Shown piece after piece: positions 53,723 to 63,193 of a DNA stretch of 64,000 nucleotides. The position numbers and the translations under genes are program-made. How positions within the stretch are numbered: the stretch's first letter is position 1; the number at the start of each line of letters is the position of its first letter. The notes under the pieces are model-generated. The model ran no database searches and was not told the DNA's origin. It saw only the letters and a list, made by a program, of their open reading frames with translations. The stretch comes from an uncultured Clostridia bacterium (GTDB lineage: Bacteria; Bacillota; Clostridia; Oscillospirales; Acutalibacteraceae), in the NCBI GenBank assembly GCA_937896885.1, contig CALBNX010000071.1:1-64000 (forward strand). Reading direction: 5' to 3'.

Positions 53723-54571
53723 TTATACGCCTGAGTATGCTGAGAAGCCGCCGTCAACACAAATACTTGTACCTGTGATAAAGCTTGAATATGCTTCATC
53801 GCAAAGGAACAACAATGCACCTGTAAGTTCTTCTGATTCACCAAATCGTTTCATTGGTGTAGCATTCAAAATCTTCTTTGTTCTGTCTGTTGGTGTGCCG
53901 TCTTCGTTCCAGAGAAGTGTTTTGTTCTGGTTTGTTGAGAAAAATCCTGGTGCAATAGCATTTACACGAATACCAACATCAGCAAAATGAACTGCCATAA
54001 ATTCTGTAAAGTTCTTAACTGCAGCTTTTGCTGCTGAATATGCAGGGATTTTTGTAAGTGGACGGTAAGCATTCATTGATGTTACCATAACAATACAAGT
54101 ATTCTCTTTTTCTGCCATATCACGAGCAAAAACCTGTGTAGGAATAAGAGTACCTAAAAAGTTAAGGTTGAAAACGAATGAAATTCCGTTTGCATCAAGG
54201 TCAAAGAATGTTTTAATATCGTCATTCTTTTCTATAAGGTCAATTTTTTCAAGAGTTTCTTTTGTTGTTGTGCCTTTTGGGTTGTTACCGCCTGCACCGT
54301 TGAGAAGAATGTCGCAAGTACCGAGTTTTTCGTTAATAATTGCACGAGCATTTTCCATACTCTCTTTTTCAAGAACATTACAACCAACTGCGATGGCTAC
54401 ACCACCGTCAGCAACGATTTCGTCCGCAACTTTTTGTGCTGCTGCTTCGTTTAAGTCAAGAACTGCAACTTTAACACCTTGCTTTGCAAGAGTTTTTGCA
54501 AAATCTCCACAAAGAACTCCGCCACCACCAGTAACTACTGCAACTCTGCCCTTTAAGTTTTCGTGTACCAT
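53723..54571 (-). CDS. uxuB: SDR-family D-mannonate oxidoreductase (fructuronate reductase)
   Basis: Reversible NAD(P)H-dependent conversion of D-fructuronate to D-mannonate. The 282 residues are a classical short-chain dehydrogenase: cofactor motif VVTGGGGVLCGDFA, LNGAGGNNPK, the catalytic Ser/Tyr/Lys set in MVTSMNAYRPLTKIPAYSAAKAAV and PGFFSTNQN. The specific activity is inferred from the SDR type found next to uxuA in Firmicutes (YjmF-like). The start at 54571 (MVHENLKG) follows the uxuA stop by 1 nt and has GAAAGGA upstream. Confidence 0.88.
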   Translation of the reverse strand: MVHENLKGRVAVVTGGGGVLCGDFAKTLAKQGVKVAVLDLNEAAAQKVADEIVADGGVAIAVGCNVLEKESMENARAIINEKLGTCDILLNGAGGNNPKGTTTKETLEKIDLIEKNDDIKTFFDLDANGISFVFNLNFLGTLIPTQVFARDMAEKENTCIVMVTSMNAYRPLTKIPAYSAAKAAVKNFTEFMAVHFADVGIRVNAIAPGFFSTNQNKTLLWNEDGTPTDRTKKILNATPMKRFGESEELTGALLFLCDEAYSSFITGTSICVDGGFSAYSGV

Positions 54572-54572
54572 A

Positions 54573-55619
54573 TTATTTGTTTCCTTTCTCAACAGCTTCA
54601 AATAAGCCATTTATATATGTTGCACCAAGCGCTCTGTCAAAAAGACCATAACCAGGTTTTCCTGTTTCGCCCCAAATCATTCTACCGTGGTCAGGACGAA
54701 CATATCCATCAAAACCTGTATCTACAAGTGCCTTAACTACCTCATACATATCAAGACTACCACAATCTGAAAGATGTCCGCTTTCTTCAAAACTTCCGTC
54801 TTCCATAATCAAAATGTTTCTGATATGCATAAATGCAATTCTGTTCATTGCACTATATTTTCTAATCATTTTTACCACGTCATTTGATTTTGCACAACCT
54901 AATGAGCCTGTGCAAAGGCAAAGACTATTTGCCTCACTATCAACGAGCTTTAACATTCTGTCAATGTTTTCTTCGCAAGTGATAATTCTTGGAATTCCAA
55001 AGATTGGATATGGTGGGTCATCTGGATGGATTGCCATCTTAACGCCACACTCTTCAGCAACGGGGATTACCTTTTTGAGGAATTTTTCAAGATTCTTCCA
55101 AAGCCCTTCTTCTCCAAGTTCACCATAAGCAGAAATTAATTCTCTTACCTCTTCTTGACTATAGCTAGAATCCCAACCTGGAAGATGAATATCATCCTTA
55201 AGTGGGTCAAGACCTTTCATCTGCTCCCAATACATAACAAGACTTGTTGAGCCATCTTCTGCCTCTTTATCAAGTTGTGTACGAGTCCAGTCAAAAACAG
55301 GCATAAAATTATATGTTACGCATTTAACGCCATATTTTGCACAACGGCGGATGTTTTCACAATAAACCTCTAAAAGCTCGTCCACATTATCTCTACCGAG
55401 TTTAATGTTTTCGTGTACAGGAATTGATTCAACAACATCAAAAACAAGACCGTTTTCTTCACATTGTTTTACCATTTTTTCGATTGACTCTTCAGGCCAA
55501 ACCTCACCTGGTTTTACATCATAAACGGCACTGACTATGCTTTTCATGTTTGGAATCTGACGAATGTATTGCAAAGAGATTGGGTCACTTTCGCCATACC
55601 AACGGAATGACATTTTCAT
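54573..55619 (-). CDS. uxuA: mannonate dehydratase
   Basis: Dehydrates D-mannonate to 2-keto-3-deoxygluconate, using Fe or Mn. The 348 residues match UxuA: N-terminus MSFRWYGESDPISLQYIRQIP, then KCVTYNFMPVFDWTRT, MAIHPDDPPYPIFGIPRI and the metal-site HIRN and RPDHGRMIWGE. It is the first gene of the four-gene hexuronate operon; the isomerase UxaC needed to feed glucuronate in is not in the window. RBS GGAGGG precedes the ATG. Confidence 0.96.
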   Translation of the reverse strand: MKMSFRWYGESDPISLQYIRQIPNMKSIVSAVYDVKPGEVWPEESIEKMVKQCEENGLVFDVVESIPVHENIKLGRDNVDELLEVYCENIRRCAKYGVKCVTYNFMPVFDWTRTQLDKEAEDGSTSLVMYWEQMKGLDPLKDDIHLPGWDSSYSQEEVRELISAYGELGEEGLWKNLEKFLKKVIPVAEECGVKMAIHPDDPPYPIFGIPRIITCEENIDRMLKLVDSEANSLCLCTGSLGCAKSNDVVKMIRKYSAMNRIAFMHIRNILIMEDGSFEESGHLSDCGSLDMYEVVKALVDTGFDGYVRPDHGRMIWGETGKPGYGLFDRALGATYINGLFEAVEKGNK

Positions 55620-55653
55620 ACTTTTCCCTCCAAGTTACCAAGTTTATAAAACA

Positions 55654-55682
55654 ATTTTATCACTATAATTTTTCTAATTCAA
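55654..55682 (-). promoter_or_regulatory. hexuronate operon promoter
   Basis: Minus-strand -35 TTGAAT (55677-55682) and -10 TAAAAT (55654-55659), 17-bp spacer, about 35 bp before uxuA. No clear operator palindrome seen. Confidence 0.6.
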
Positions 55683-55712
55683 TGTATTATTTATTGCTAA
55701 TTTAGAAATTTT

Positions 55713-56435
55713 TTATTGCTCGTCTTTAAATTTTTCATCATTTTCCCAATACGCCACATCAAAAGGGTCTTTATCAGGGTCATAGACATCCCAAAGTTCA
55801 TGCTCAAACTCTTTTGGCTGTGTTGGACATTCTGCAATGGCTTCAACCTTCATTCCCCTTGACCAAATTGATGGGTCAACACGCAATGTGTATCCACAAC
55901 AAGAAGGTGTGAGCCATTCGTGCATTGCTGCTTCAGGAAGAGCATAAGTTTGCATAAGTGACATAATCACGCCACCGTGAGTGATAACTGCAGTATTTTT
56001 AACACCTGCTTTAATTACACCATCAACGATTTTTTCAAAGCAGTCACAAATTCTGTAATTAAATCTCACCTGACTGTCACCAAATGGTGCAGCCTTGTTT
56101 GGATTTGTGCCACTGAGCCATTCTGCAAAGTCTTCATCATCTTGTAATTCTTCAGCAGTTTTACCCTCAAACTCACCAAAGTCATATTCTCTTAAATCAT
56201 CAAGAATAATTGGGTTTTTGTCAGGATAAATTGCCTTTGCAGTTTCGATGCATCTTTTTAAAGGACTTGAAAAAACAGCATCAACTTCTGGGTATTCACC
56301 ATAGTTTTCTTGAATGTCTTTTAGTTGTGCCATACCCTCTTCGCACACGGACTCGTCTGTGTGGCCAATATATCGCCCTTCAAGGCTACCCTTTGTGACT
56401 GCGTGACGAATTAAATGAATTTGGTAAGTTTTCAT
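55713..56435 (-). CDS. histidine phosphatase family protein
   Basis: A phosphoglycerate-mutase-like phosphatase of 240 residues. The catalytic motif is LIRHAVTKGSLEGRYIGHTD (RHA instead of the usual RHG), with FSSPLKRCIETA, the acid Glu in REYDFGEFEG and the second histidine in AVITHGGVIMS. Members dephosphorylate diverse small molecules such as alpha-ribazole phosphate, so the substrate is open. RBS AGGAG is 7 nt upstream. It is divergent from the XRE regulator. Confidence 0.87.
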   Translation of the reverse strand: MKTYQIHLIRHAVTKGSLEGRYIGHTDESVCEEGMAQLKDIQENYGEYPEVDAVFSSPLKRCIETAKAIYPDKNPIILDDLREYDFGEFEGKTAEELQDDEDFAEWLSGTNPNKAAPFGDSQVRFNYRICDCFEKIVDGVIKAGVKNTAVITHGGVIMSLMQTYALPEAAMHEWLTPSCCGYTLRVDPSIWSRGMKVEAIAECPTQPKEFEHELWDVYDPDKDPFDVAYWENDEKFKDEQ

Positions 56436-56532
56436 ATCAGAACTCCTAAAAATTTGTGATTAAATACAATATACAAATTGTTTATTTCGTTGTATAATTT
56501 TTATACTAAATGTATAAAAAGGAATGTATATT

Positions 56533-57156
56533 ATGAGCACATCGGTCTCAACAAGACTTATATCATTAAGAAAAGATAAAAATTTAAGTCAGAAAGAAGC
56601 AGCTGAACACCTTGGTGTTTCTCAAGCCTTGCTTTCACACTATGAAAAAGGTATTCGTGAATGTGGTCTTGATTTTCTTTGCCGTGCATCAACCTTTTAT
56701 GATGTGAGTACAGACTATCTTTTAGGTCTCACCGACTCAAAAATGATGTCAGATGCGTTGTTCGTTGCTGACGAACTTCCACAAGATAGCGAAGTGAGAA
56801 TGAGTACGGTTTTCCGTTCATCAGTTTATATTCAAGACAGACTGGGTGTTTACGGTCGAAATCACTCATCAAAAATCAGAACCATTTATATTCTAACAAT
56901 CTATAAAGTGTATCTTGCTGCATTGTTGAAAGGTGCAATTCCTGGTCACGAGAATGCAAAAAAAGAATTAGCACCTTTTATCACAACAAATATGATTGAC
57001 CATATTATCGACTCCCTTGTCTTTGAGGGTGACAACAAGCCAAAAAGAAGTGAGCATTTGCCAAAATCTATGGAAACAATCATAAATGAAGCCTCTCGCA
57101 TTGTTGATAGAGAAATTGCAAGAATGTATAAATACTCAGCAAAGGAATCAAAGTAA
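56533..57156 (+). CDS. XRE-family transcriptional regulator
   Basis: A 207-residue regulator. The N-terminal Cro/C1-type HTH (about 7-62) reads LRKDKNLSQKEAAEHLGVSQ then LSHYEKGIRECGLDFLCRASTFY and ends VSTDYLLGLTD. The C-terminal 140 residues are a mostly helical unknown domain. The start at 56533 (MSTSVSTRL) has AAAAGGA 9 nt upstream; the ATG at 56524 overlaps it. It is convergent with rsmI and the two genes overlap by 9 nt at their 3' ends. The target may be its own divergent region with the phosphatase gene. Confidence 0.88.
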   Translation: MSTSVSTRLISLRKDKNLSQKEAAEHLGVSQALLSHYEKGIRECGLDFLCRASTFYDVSTDYLLGLTDSKMMSDALFVADELPQDSEVRMSTVFRSSVYIQDRLGVYGRNHSSKIRTIYILTIYKVYLAALLKGAIPGHENAKKELAPFITTNMIDHIIDSLVFEGDNKPKRSEHLPKSMETIINEASRIVDREIARMYKYSAKESK

Positions 57157-57972
57157 TTCTTTATATATAAAGCTTTTCTTTATGCCTGTATCAGCCGCGA
57201 CAGTTTTTGCCGCTTCGTTGACGCTGACACCCTTTAAAACTAAATCTTTTGCTAATTCAACAGCCTGTTCTAATGTAACAGGTTGTTTTTCTTTTTGTTT
57301 TTGTGCACCTGCAATAATTAAAACATATTCACCACGTGGGTCTTCTTGTTCAAAGTATTCACAAGCACCAGAGAGTGTTGTCCTCATAACATTTTCGTGA
57401 ATTTTTGTGAGTTCTTTAACTATTGCTATTTCTCGGTCACCAAAAACTTTTTGCATATCTTTAAGTGTTGCTTTAAGCTTATGTGGTGCTTCATAGAAAA
57501 TCATTGTTCTAGTCTCGTCTCGAAGCTCGTCCAAGTGTTCTTTTCGGCTTGGTTTGTTTGTACTTAAAAAGCCTTCAAATGTAAATCTTCCACTTTCCAT
57601 GCCGCTGATAGCCAAAGCCGTTGCAAATGCCGTTGGTCCCGGCACAGATTCAACAGGAATATTATTTTCATGACAAAGATAAACTAAGTCTTGTCCTGGG
57701 TCAGAGATACAGGGCATTCCTGCATCTGTAACAATAGCACAAGTTTCACCGTCAAGAATACGCTTTATGATTATTTCGCCACGTTCTCGACGATTGTGCT
57801 CATAATAACTTATAAGTGGCTTTTTAAATTCAAATTTATTAAGAAGCTTTGTTGTAACTCTTGTATCTTCTGCAGCGATAAAATCAACGCTTTTTAAAAC
57901 TTCTTTTGCTCTTTCGGAAAAATCGGACAAATTGCCAATTGGTGTTCCGACTACATATAATTTACCACTCAT
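57148..57972 (-). CDS. rsmI: 16S rRNA (cytidine1402-2'-O)-methyltransferase
   Basis: Methylates C1402 in the decoding centre of 16S rRNA with SAM. The 274 residues contain LYVVGTPIGNLSDFSERAKEVL, AEDTRVTTKLLNKF, ISYYEHNRRERG, TDAGMPCISDPGQ and PGPTAFATALAISG, all signatures of the tetrapyrrole-methylase-like RsmI family. A helical C-terminal extension (VNEAAKTVAADTGIKKSFIYKELL) is typical. It overlaps trmN6 by 4 nt, so translation is coupled. Confidence 0.96.
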   Translation of the reverse strand: MSGKLYVVGTPIGNLSDFSERAKEVLKSVDFIAAEDTRVTTKLLNKFEFKKPLISYYEHNRRERGEIIIKRILDGETCAIVTDAGMPCISDPGQDLVYLCHENNIPVESVPGPTAFATALAISGMESGRFTFEGFLSTNKPSRKEHLDELRDETRTMIFYEAPHKLKATLKDMQKVFGDREIAIVKELTKIHENVMRTTLSGACEYFEQEDPRGEYVLIIAGAQKQKEKQPVTLEQAVELAKDLVLKGVSVNEAAKTVAADTGIKKSFIYKELL

Positions 57973-58724
57973 TTGTCCGTTTCCTTTCTGTATTTTTCTG
58001 TTATCTCCAGCATCTCATCTGTGAGAGTGCCGTCATCATTATATGCTATAAATGGCTTGTCCACTTTCAAACCGTTTTTTGCGCCACGCTTACCTTCAAT
58101 AAGCACAAGCCAAGGTTGAGTGTCACCTTTTTTAGATACAAAGCGCAGTCTTTTTGGCTCAATGCCGTTATTTCTCATTGCTATCATTGCATCGAAAACT
58201 CTTTCGGGACGATGACAAATACAGAATTTGCCACCAAATCGCAAAAGCTTTGAAGCGCTTTTTGCAATATCATCCATATTGCAAAATGTTTCGTGACGAG
58301 CAATAGTTGCACTTTCGTCTTCATTCTTTATTCCACCATTTTCTATTTTATAAGGTGGATTCATTGTAACCAAATCAAAACTTGCAAGGGTTAACCCTTC
58401 AAGATTTTTCAAATCTCTGTTATATATAGTAATTTTTTCTGTGTTATTAAGAAGAATTGAACGCTCGACCTGATTGCAAGCATTTTCTTGAATTTCAACT
58501 GCAGATATTTCACTACACTTTTGGTCTCTCAACCAAAGGAATGGAATTATTCCACAACCCGTGCCAAAATCACAAGCAACATCATTTCTTTTAGGGTTTG
58601 CAAATGCGGCTAAAAGCATTGCATCTGTACCAAAAGTGTGTTGCTTTGACACAACCACTTTGGTATCACACCCTAAATCTTCAATATGCTCACCATCATA
58701 CAATGTGATGCTATCAGTCAACAT
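57969..58724 (-). CDS. tRNA1(Val) (adenine37-N6)-methyltransferase-like protein
   Basis: A SAM-dependent N6-adenine methyltransferase of TrmN6/YfiC type, 251 residues. Motif I is ACDFGTGCGIIPF and the amino-methyltransferase motif IV is TMNPPYKIEN. The neighbour rsmI, which follows in many Firmicutes, supports the call. RBS GAGGA is 6 nt before the ATG. It overlaps mgtC by 11 nt upstream and rsmI by 4 nt downstream. Confidence 0.9.
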   Translation of the reverse strand: MLTDSITLYDGEHIEDLGCDTKVVVSKQHTFGTDAMLLAAFANPKRNDVACDFGTGCGIIPFLWLRDQKCSEISAVEIQENACNQVERSILLNNTEKITIYNRDLKNLEGLTLASFDLVTMNPPYKIENGGIKNEDESATIARHETFCNMDDIAKSASKLLRFGGKFCICHRPERVFDAMIAMRNNGIEPKRLRFVSKKGDTQPWLVLIEGKRGAKNGLKVDKPFIAYNDDGTLTDEMLEITEKYRKETDK

Positions 58725-59457
58725 AAATATCCTCTACATCTTCCATACTTCTGATTGTGCTTAAAATTATTGAAAGAGAATCGTCATTTTTAGGGAAAAC
58801 CAAAATTTTAATAACAGAAGTATCTTTTCTATGTTTGAATTTCAAATCTTTTGCTTCGGTATAAACAACTTCCATTGAATGAATCGTTCCACCACATTGC
58901 TTAATTGTTTTTGTGATAAGTGGAATCTGTGTTCCCACATCTTTGATTTCAATAAAGAGAAGTTTACCCGCTGAACCACGAACAATAAATCTCTTCAATG
59001 AGTTAAGTGTGAGATAAATTACAAAAGTTGCCACCAAAGCGCCAACGATATAGCCAGAACCAACAGCAATACCTATACAAGAAACTGCCCAGAGAGATGC
59101 CGCAGTTGTAAGTCCCTTAACTGAGAAACCTTCACGAAGAATTGTGCCCGCACCCAAGAAACCGATACCGCTGATTACCTGTGCGCTCATTCTTGTAACA
59201 TCTGTTACCATTCCCTGGTCTTTTGCGATATAAACCGATGTGAGCATTACAAGAGCAGAGCCAACTGACACAAGGATGTGTGTTCTAAAACCTGCCGGAC
59301 GATGTGAATGTTCACGCTCAAAACCGATTATACCACTTAACAATGCTGCAAGGCCGAGTTTCACGAGTGCATCAATAGTAAATCTAACTTCATCAAATGC
59401 CCAAAGCCACAAGAAACCATCTTTAATTGAGTTTAAAATTTCTGACAAATCTGTCAT
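58714..59457 (-). CDS. MgtC/SapB family membrane protein
   Basis: A 247-residue protein with about five N-terminal hydrophobic segments including the family landmark GFEREHSHRPAGFRTHILVSVGSAL and GIGFLGAGTILREG, and a C-terminal ACT-like soluble part (about 160-247). MgtC-type proteins affect Mg2+ adaptation or inhibit F-ATPase, not necessarily transport. The start is uncertain because AGGGG abuts the ATG; a TTG three codons later has better spacing. It follows the P-type-ATPase-like gene by 8 nt. Confidence 0.9.
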   Translation of the reverse strand: MTDLSEILNSIKDGFLWLWAFDEVRFTIDALVKLGLAALLSGIIGFEREHSHRPAGFRTHILVSVGSALVMLTSVYIAKDQGMVTDVTRMSAQVISGIGFLGAGTILREGFSVKGLTTAASLWAVSCIGIAVGSGYIVGALVATFVIYLTLNSLKRFIVRGSAGKLLFIEIKDVGTQIPLITKTIKQCGGTIHSMEVVYTEAKDLKFKHRKDTSVIKILVFPKNDDSLSIILSTIRSMEDVEDIYVD

Positions 59458-59465
59458 CCCCTAAA

Positions 59466-62201
59466 CTATTTTTTTCGCAATATTGGAAGCACGCTGAGTA
59501 CTGCTGCCCAAATTCCTTGATACAATATAATTTGCCAAACACCAATTTGTGCAAGGCCTGAAAGACTTGCAAGTAAAGTAACAATCGCAACACCCAAAAA
59601 TGATGAAACAAATTGGATAATTCTTGATGTGTTTATATAAGAGTTGATTGAAAATGCACTATGAAGAGCAGAGAACATAGTCTTTGCGCTACCGTCATGC
59701 ATTATCATTGCATCTGCACGGTCGATTTCATTGTTCTTTACTTTCGCGAACATTTCACCTGCAATAGGATTAATAATCTTCACAACATTTGAAGGCAAAC
59801 CAAATTCTGCTTCAATAAATTCTTCTGTAATATTAGCGTCAGATGTTCTAAAGAAGATTGTAAGACCATCTTTTTCAAGTTCTTGCATATATCTCGCTGT
59901 TTCTTCATTTGCCTTATAAACAACAACAAACATTGCAGCAATCTTACCTTCAATTGCAAGATAAATTACATTTCTGCCATTTTGCTTGAATTTATTCTCA
60001 AGTTCTTCATCAGGGGTTTCAACATTATGATGAACAAGAAGTTCTCTGTTACCTACAAGAACTCTGTGATTATGAATCCAACAAGAACATCCTAATTTTT
60101 CTTCATAAGCTAACGATTCAACTGGGAATAAAAGCTGTTGTTTACCAATAATAACACCATTGAAAATATCTGAAAGAACTCCACCTGACTCAATAATAAC
60201 TGATGCTGTATAAAGAATCGCTTCATCAATTCTCATTTTGTGATAAAGTTTAATGCCTTCAATGTTGCAGCCACCACTAACAAAAGCATCACAAGCATCA
60301 ACCATTATGCCGTTTGAGTTAACTGCGTCTTCAACAGCACTGTAACCATTAATTAAAGAGCCTTCTTCATTGAGTCTTTTATTTTCTGTATAAAGATTTG
60401 AAATTGCGCAAAGGCTTGCAGCTAACGGAAGCCCCATAAGTACAGCACCTGCAAAAGCACTGACACCCACAAAAACATTTGTGGAAATAATGCCAAAAAT
60501 TATGCCTATCACTAGTGCAACACCTGAAACTGCAGGAACTGCAATTTTGAGTAATGGTCCTGTGACTTCTGCTGAACGAGAAAGTTCAACAAATCTTGCA
60601 GGGAAATCAATCTTTGCAGAATATTTAATATCAGGATTACCAAGCATTAGTCCACGAGCAATTTCATTGGCTGTATCTTCGTCACCGATATTCTGCACAC
60701 AATAAAATTCATTTTCTTCGTCTGACACGATTTCAAAGTTCGCAATGTCACCTTTGCAACGGATAAGTTCAGCAACAGTTTTTAAAATCATAGGCAAAAC
60801 TGCTGCACCTGCCAACAGCCTTGCGCTTGATTCAACGCTATCAGTAAATCCAAATCCAACGAGGCACTGTAAAGCACCTGCAACTGCTGATGCTAAAATT
60901 ACTGTGTTCATATCAAAGATTTTGTTTTTAAGTCCTTTGATTGCATCAACAAAACTATGATAGCAAACACCACAAGCAACAAGCAATAAAACAAGTTGAA
61001 TTGCAACATAAACATATTCGTTGTTGCCATAAATCTCAAAATTGCCATTCTCTGCACCTGCAACCGCTGCGAGTAATGACATTATAAGGCAAATTATTGA
61101 AAGTCCTGAAAGCTTAGCTATAAGACTCTTTTTCTCTGCCTCAAAAACTCTATAAACAGCATTTGTATCTTTTGGACCGTAATATTCACGAGCAACTGAT
61201 ACTTTTCGTCTTTCAAAACGGCGCTTTGGAGTTGTTGCACTAGCATCGCCATCTTCAACATCTTGCTTAAAAATCAATCCACCGTTCATAAAATTGTCAA
61301 CGATGGTTTTTCTGGTTTCACGAAGTTCTGCTTCTGCTTCTTCTTCAGATTGTTGCATAACTGGTTCATCATCTACACCAAATCCATCAAGCATAATCTG
61401 GTTATCAGAATAAACATCTTGCTTTTCTTCTTTATCAATAACGGGATTGTTCTTTTCTTGTTCCAACTCATATTCAGCAGGAACAATAACTGGCAATGGT
61501 TCAATGCCATCTGTATTCGCTTTAAGTCCGCCATTCTTTTTGATAACAATACCTGGAGTTTCAATGGTCTTTTCGGGGAGTGACTCAATGAGTTTGCGAT
61601 GCTCCTGTGTTTTTTCGATATTCTGCACAGGACGATTCATAAAATGCTTTCTATACTTTTCTTCTTTCATAACAGGAGTTGAGAGTGGGTCACCCTCGCC
61701 TGTTGTAGTTCTAACGACCTTATTTCCTAAATTATGAGAGATATTCGGATTATATTCCCCACGAATTTTAACTTCGTTGAACATTCTAGTTTTTTCAATA
61801 GAAATCTGACCACTGACAGATTTAATTTCTTCTTTTGGTTCTTCTTTTTCTTCAAAAACTTCTTCGCTACCAATTTTTGTTCCGTCAGCAGAAAAGCCAA
61901 TTTGCCCGCTTTCTTCTATATGAACACTCACATCCTCTGTAATGCTTGGCAAAACAACAGTTTTTTCTGTTTCAGTTATTTCAGAAATATTCACTTTGAA
62001 TTTTTCTTTAGTTTCTGCTTTTGGCAATGAAGAAATCACCATTGTTTTTTCTTCTGCCACCTTTAAAGGCACACTTTCTTTAATGTCTTCTAACAAAGCA
62101 TCAACATTTGTAGAAGATATGTTTGTTGTGTCTTCTGTTTCATATTTCTTTACGGATGCGAGAATCTCATCAATGAGAGAATCTGGAATTCTGTCTGCCA
62201 T
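59466..62201 (-). CDS. P-type-ATPase-like membrane protein lacking the phosphorylation motif
   Basis: A 911-residue protein. Residues 1-360 are acidic, low-complexity and probably disordered. Then come four hydrophobic segments (about 365-470), a short domain, a pair of helices with AGAVLMGLPLAASLCA (about 545-610), a cytoplasmic region, and two C-terminal helices. This order, and segments such as CSCWIHNHRVLVGNRELLVHH and IYLAIEGKIAAMFVVVYKANEETARYMQEL, match P-type ATPases of heavy-metal type. However, the DKTGT phosphorylation site is replaced by VDACDAFVSGG and the GDGxND hinge by IMHDGSAKT. It is therefore probably a non-catalytic relative. Operon: rlmB before, mgtC 8 nt after. Confidence 0.8.
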   Translation of the reverse strand: MADRIPDSLIDEILASVKKYETEDTTNISSTNVDALLEDIKESVPLKVAEEKTMVISSLPKAETKEKFKVNISEITETEKTVVLPSITEDVSVHIEESGQIGFSADGTKIGSEEVFEEKEEPKEEIKSVSGQISIEKTRMFNEVKIRGEYNPNISHNLGNKVVRTTTGEGDPLSTPVMKEEKYRKHFMNRPVQNIEKTQEHRKLIESLPEKTIETPGIVIKKNGGLKANTDGIEPLPVIVPAEYELEQEKNNPVIDKEEKQDVYSDNQIMLDGFGVDDEPVMQQSEEEAEAELRETRKTIVDNFMNGGLIFKQDVEDGDASATTPKRRFERRKVSVAREYYGPKDTNAVYRVFEAEKKSLIAKLSGLSIICLIMSLLAAVAGAENGNFEIYGNNEYVYVAIQLVLLLVACGVCYHSFVDAIKGLKNKIFDMNTVILASAVAGALQCLVGFGFTDSVESSARLLAGAAVLPMILKTVAELIRCKGDIANFEIVSDEENEFYCVQNIGDEDTANEIARGLMLGNPDIKYSAKIDFPARFVELSRSAEVTGPLLKIAVPAVSGVALVIGIIFGIISTNVFVGVSAFAGAVLMGLPLAASLCAISNLYTENKRLNEEGSLINGYSAVEDAVNSNGIMVDACDAFVSGGCNIEGIKLYHKMRIDEAILYTASVIIESGGVLSDIFNGVIIGKQQLLFPVESLAYEEKLGCSCWIHNHRVLVGNRELLVHHNVETPDEELENKFKQNGRNVIYLAIEGKIAAMFVVVYKANEETARYMQELEKDGLTIFFRTSDANITEEFIEAEFGLPSNVVKIINPIAGEMFAKVKNNEIDRADAMIMHDGSAKTMFSALHSAFSINSYINTSRIIQFVSSFLGVAIVTLLASLSGLAQIGVWQIILYQGIWAAVLSVLPILRKK

Positions 62202-62236
62202 AATAAAGTCCCCCGAAAAATTTATTATAGTTAATT

Positions 62237-62998
62237 TTATCTTTGATTAGAGAATTCATACATTAAAATGCCACCCGCTACGGAAGCGTTTAACGAATTG
62301 ATTTGACCTTTCATTTTAAGTGAAATTATAAAATCGCACTTTTCACGGACAATTCTGCTCATTCCGTCACCTTCTGAGCCGATAACGAGCACTGCTGCAC
62401 CATCAAGATTTGTTGAACGGACATCCACACCATCCATGTCCGCACCATAAACCCACAAGCCTTTTTCTTTAAGGTCATCAAGAGTTGATGCAAGGTTTGA
62501 CACACGAGCAACCTTCATATATTCAAGTGCACCCGCACTAGTTTTTCCAACAGTGTAATTAAGAGATGTACTTCTGCGTTTAGGAATAATTATTCCGTGC
62601 ACACCTGCTGCTTCTGCAGTTCTTATAATTGCGCCTAAATTATGTGGGTCTTCAATTCCGTCACAAGCCACAATGAATGGCGCTTCGTTTCTTTCTTCAG
62701 CAACCTTCAAAATTTCTTCAACCGTTGAATAATCGTGAGCCGCGCATATTGCTGCCACACCCTGATGATTATTGTGGCCACACATAAAGTCGAGTTTCTT
62801 TTTATCAACTTCTTTAACCACAGCGCCCTTTTCACGACATTCACCGATTATTTTACCAAGCGAACCACCCTTTTCACCACGCATTACAAAGAGTGTATCA
62901 ATCTCTCTGCCTGACTTGATAAGCTCAGTCACAGCATTTCGGCCTATGATTAAATCTTTTTGTCTTTCTTCATTAAATTTATCAATTTTATTATCCAT
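62237..62998 (-). CDS. rlmB: 23S rRNA (guanosine2251-2'-O)-methyltransferase-type SpoU enzyme
   Basis: A SpoU/TrmH-family RNA 2'-O-methyltransferase of 253 residues. An N-terminal substrate-binding domain (LIIGRNAVTELIKSG) is followed by the knotted SPOUT domain with motif 1 DGIEDPHNLGAIIRTAEAAG, motif 2 VIGSEGDGMSR and motif 3 ISLKMKGQINSLNASVAGGI. The start at 62998 (MDNKIDKF) has GGAG/AGGA upstream; a frame from 63019 lacks an RBS. It heads a five-gene run to rsmI, three of whose genes are RNA methyltransferases. Confidence 0.9.
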   Translation of the reverse strand: MDNKIDKFNEERQKDLIIGRNAVTELIKSGREIDTLFVMRGEKGGSLGKIIGECREKGAVVKEVDKKKLDFMCGHNNHQGVAAICAAHDYSTVEEILKVAEERNEAPFIVACDGIEDPHNLGAIIRTAEAAGVHGIIIPKRRSTSLNYTVGKTSAGALEYMKVARVSNLASTLDDLKEKGLWVYGADMDGVDVRSTNLDGAAVLVIGSEGDGMSRIVREKCDFIISLKMKGQINSLNASVAGGILMYEFSNQR

Positions 62999-63046
62999 TT
63001 TCCTACTCCGTTCGGGCATAGTTACACATAATATTTTTAATATCTT

Positions 63047-63075
63047 ATTATATCAAATGTCTTGCAATTTTACAA
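63047..63075 (-). promoter_or_regulatory. promoter of the rlmB-rsmI run
   Basis: Minus-strand -35 TTGTAA (63070-63075) and -10 TATAAT (63047-63052) with a 17-bp spacer, about 50 bp upstream of rlmB. Confidence 0.6.
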
Positions 63076-63193
63076 GATAAAATTAACAATATATAGTGTT
63101 TATGTGTATCTTTTTTCGTGTTTTTTCGCTCTATTTTGTATTTGAAACAATGTCAAGCTGTAAAAAAACAATATTTCAAACAATCGTCTCGGC

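Noticed and set aside
53629..53844. 71-codon frame overlapping the 3' end of uxuB and element R3
   Set aside because: It is out of frame with uxuB, has no RBS, and shows no protein family features.
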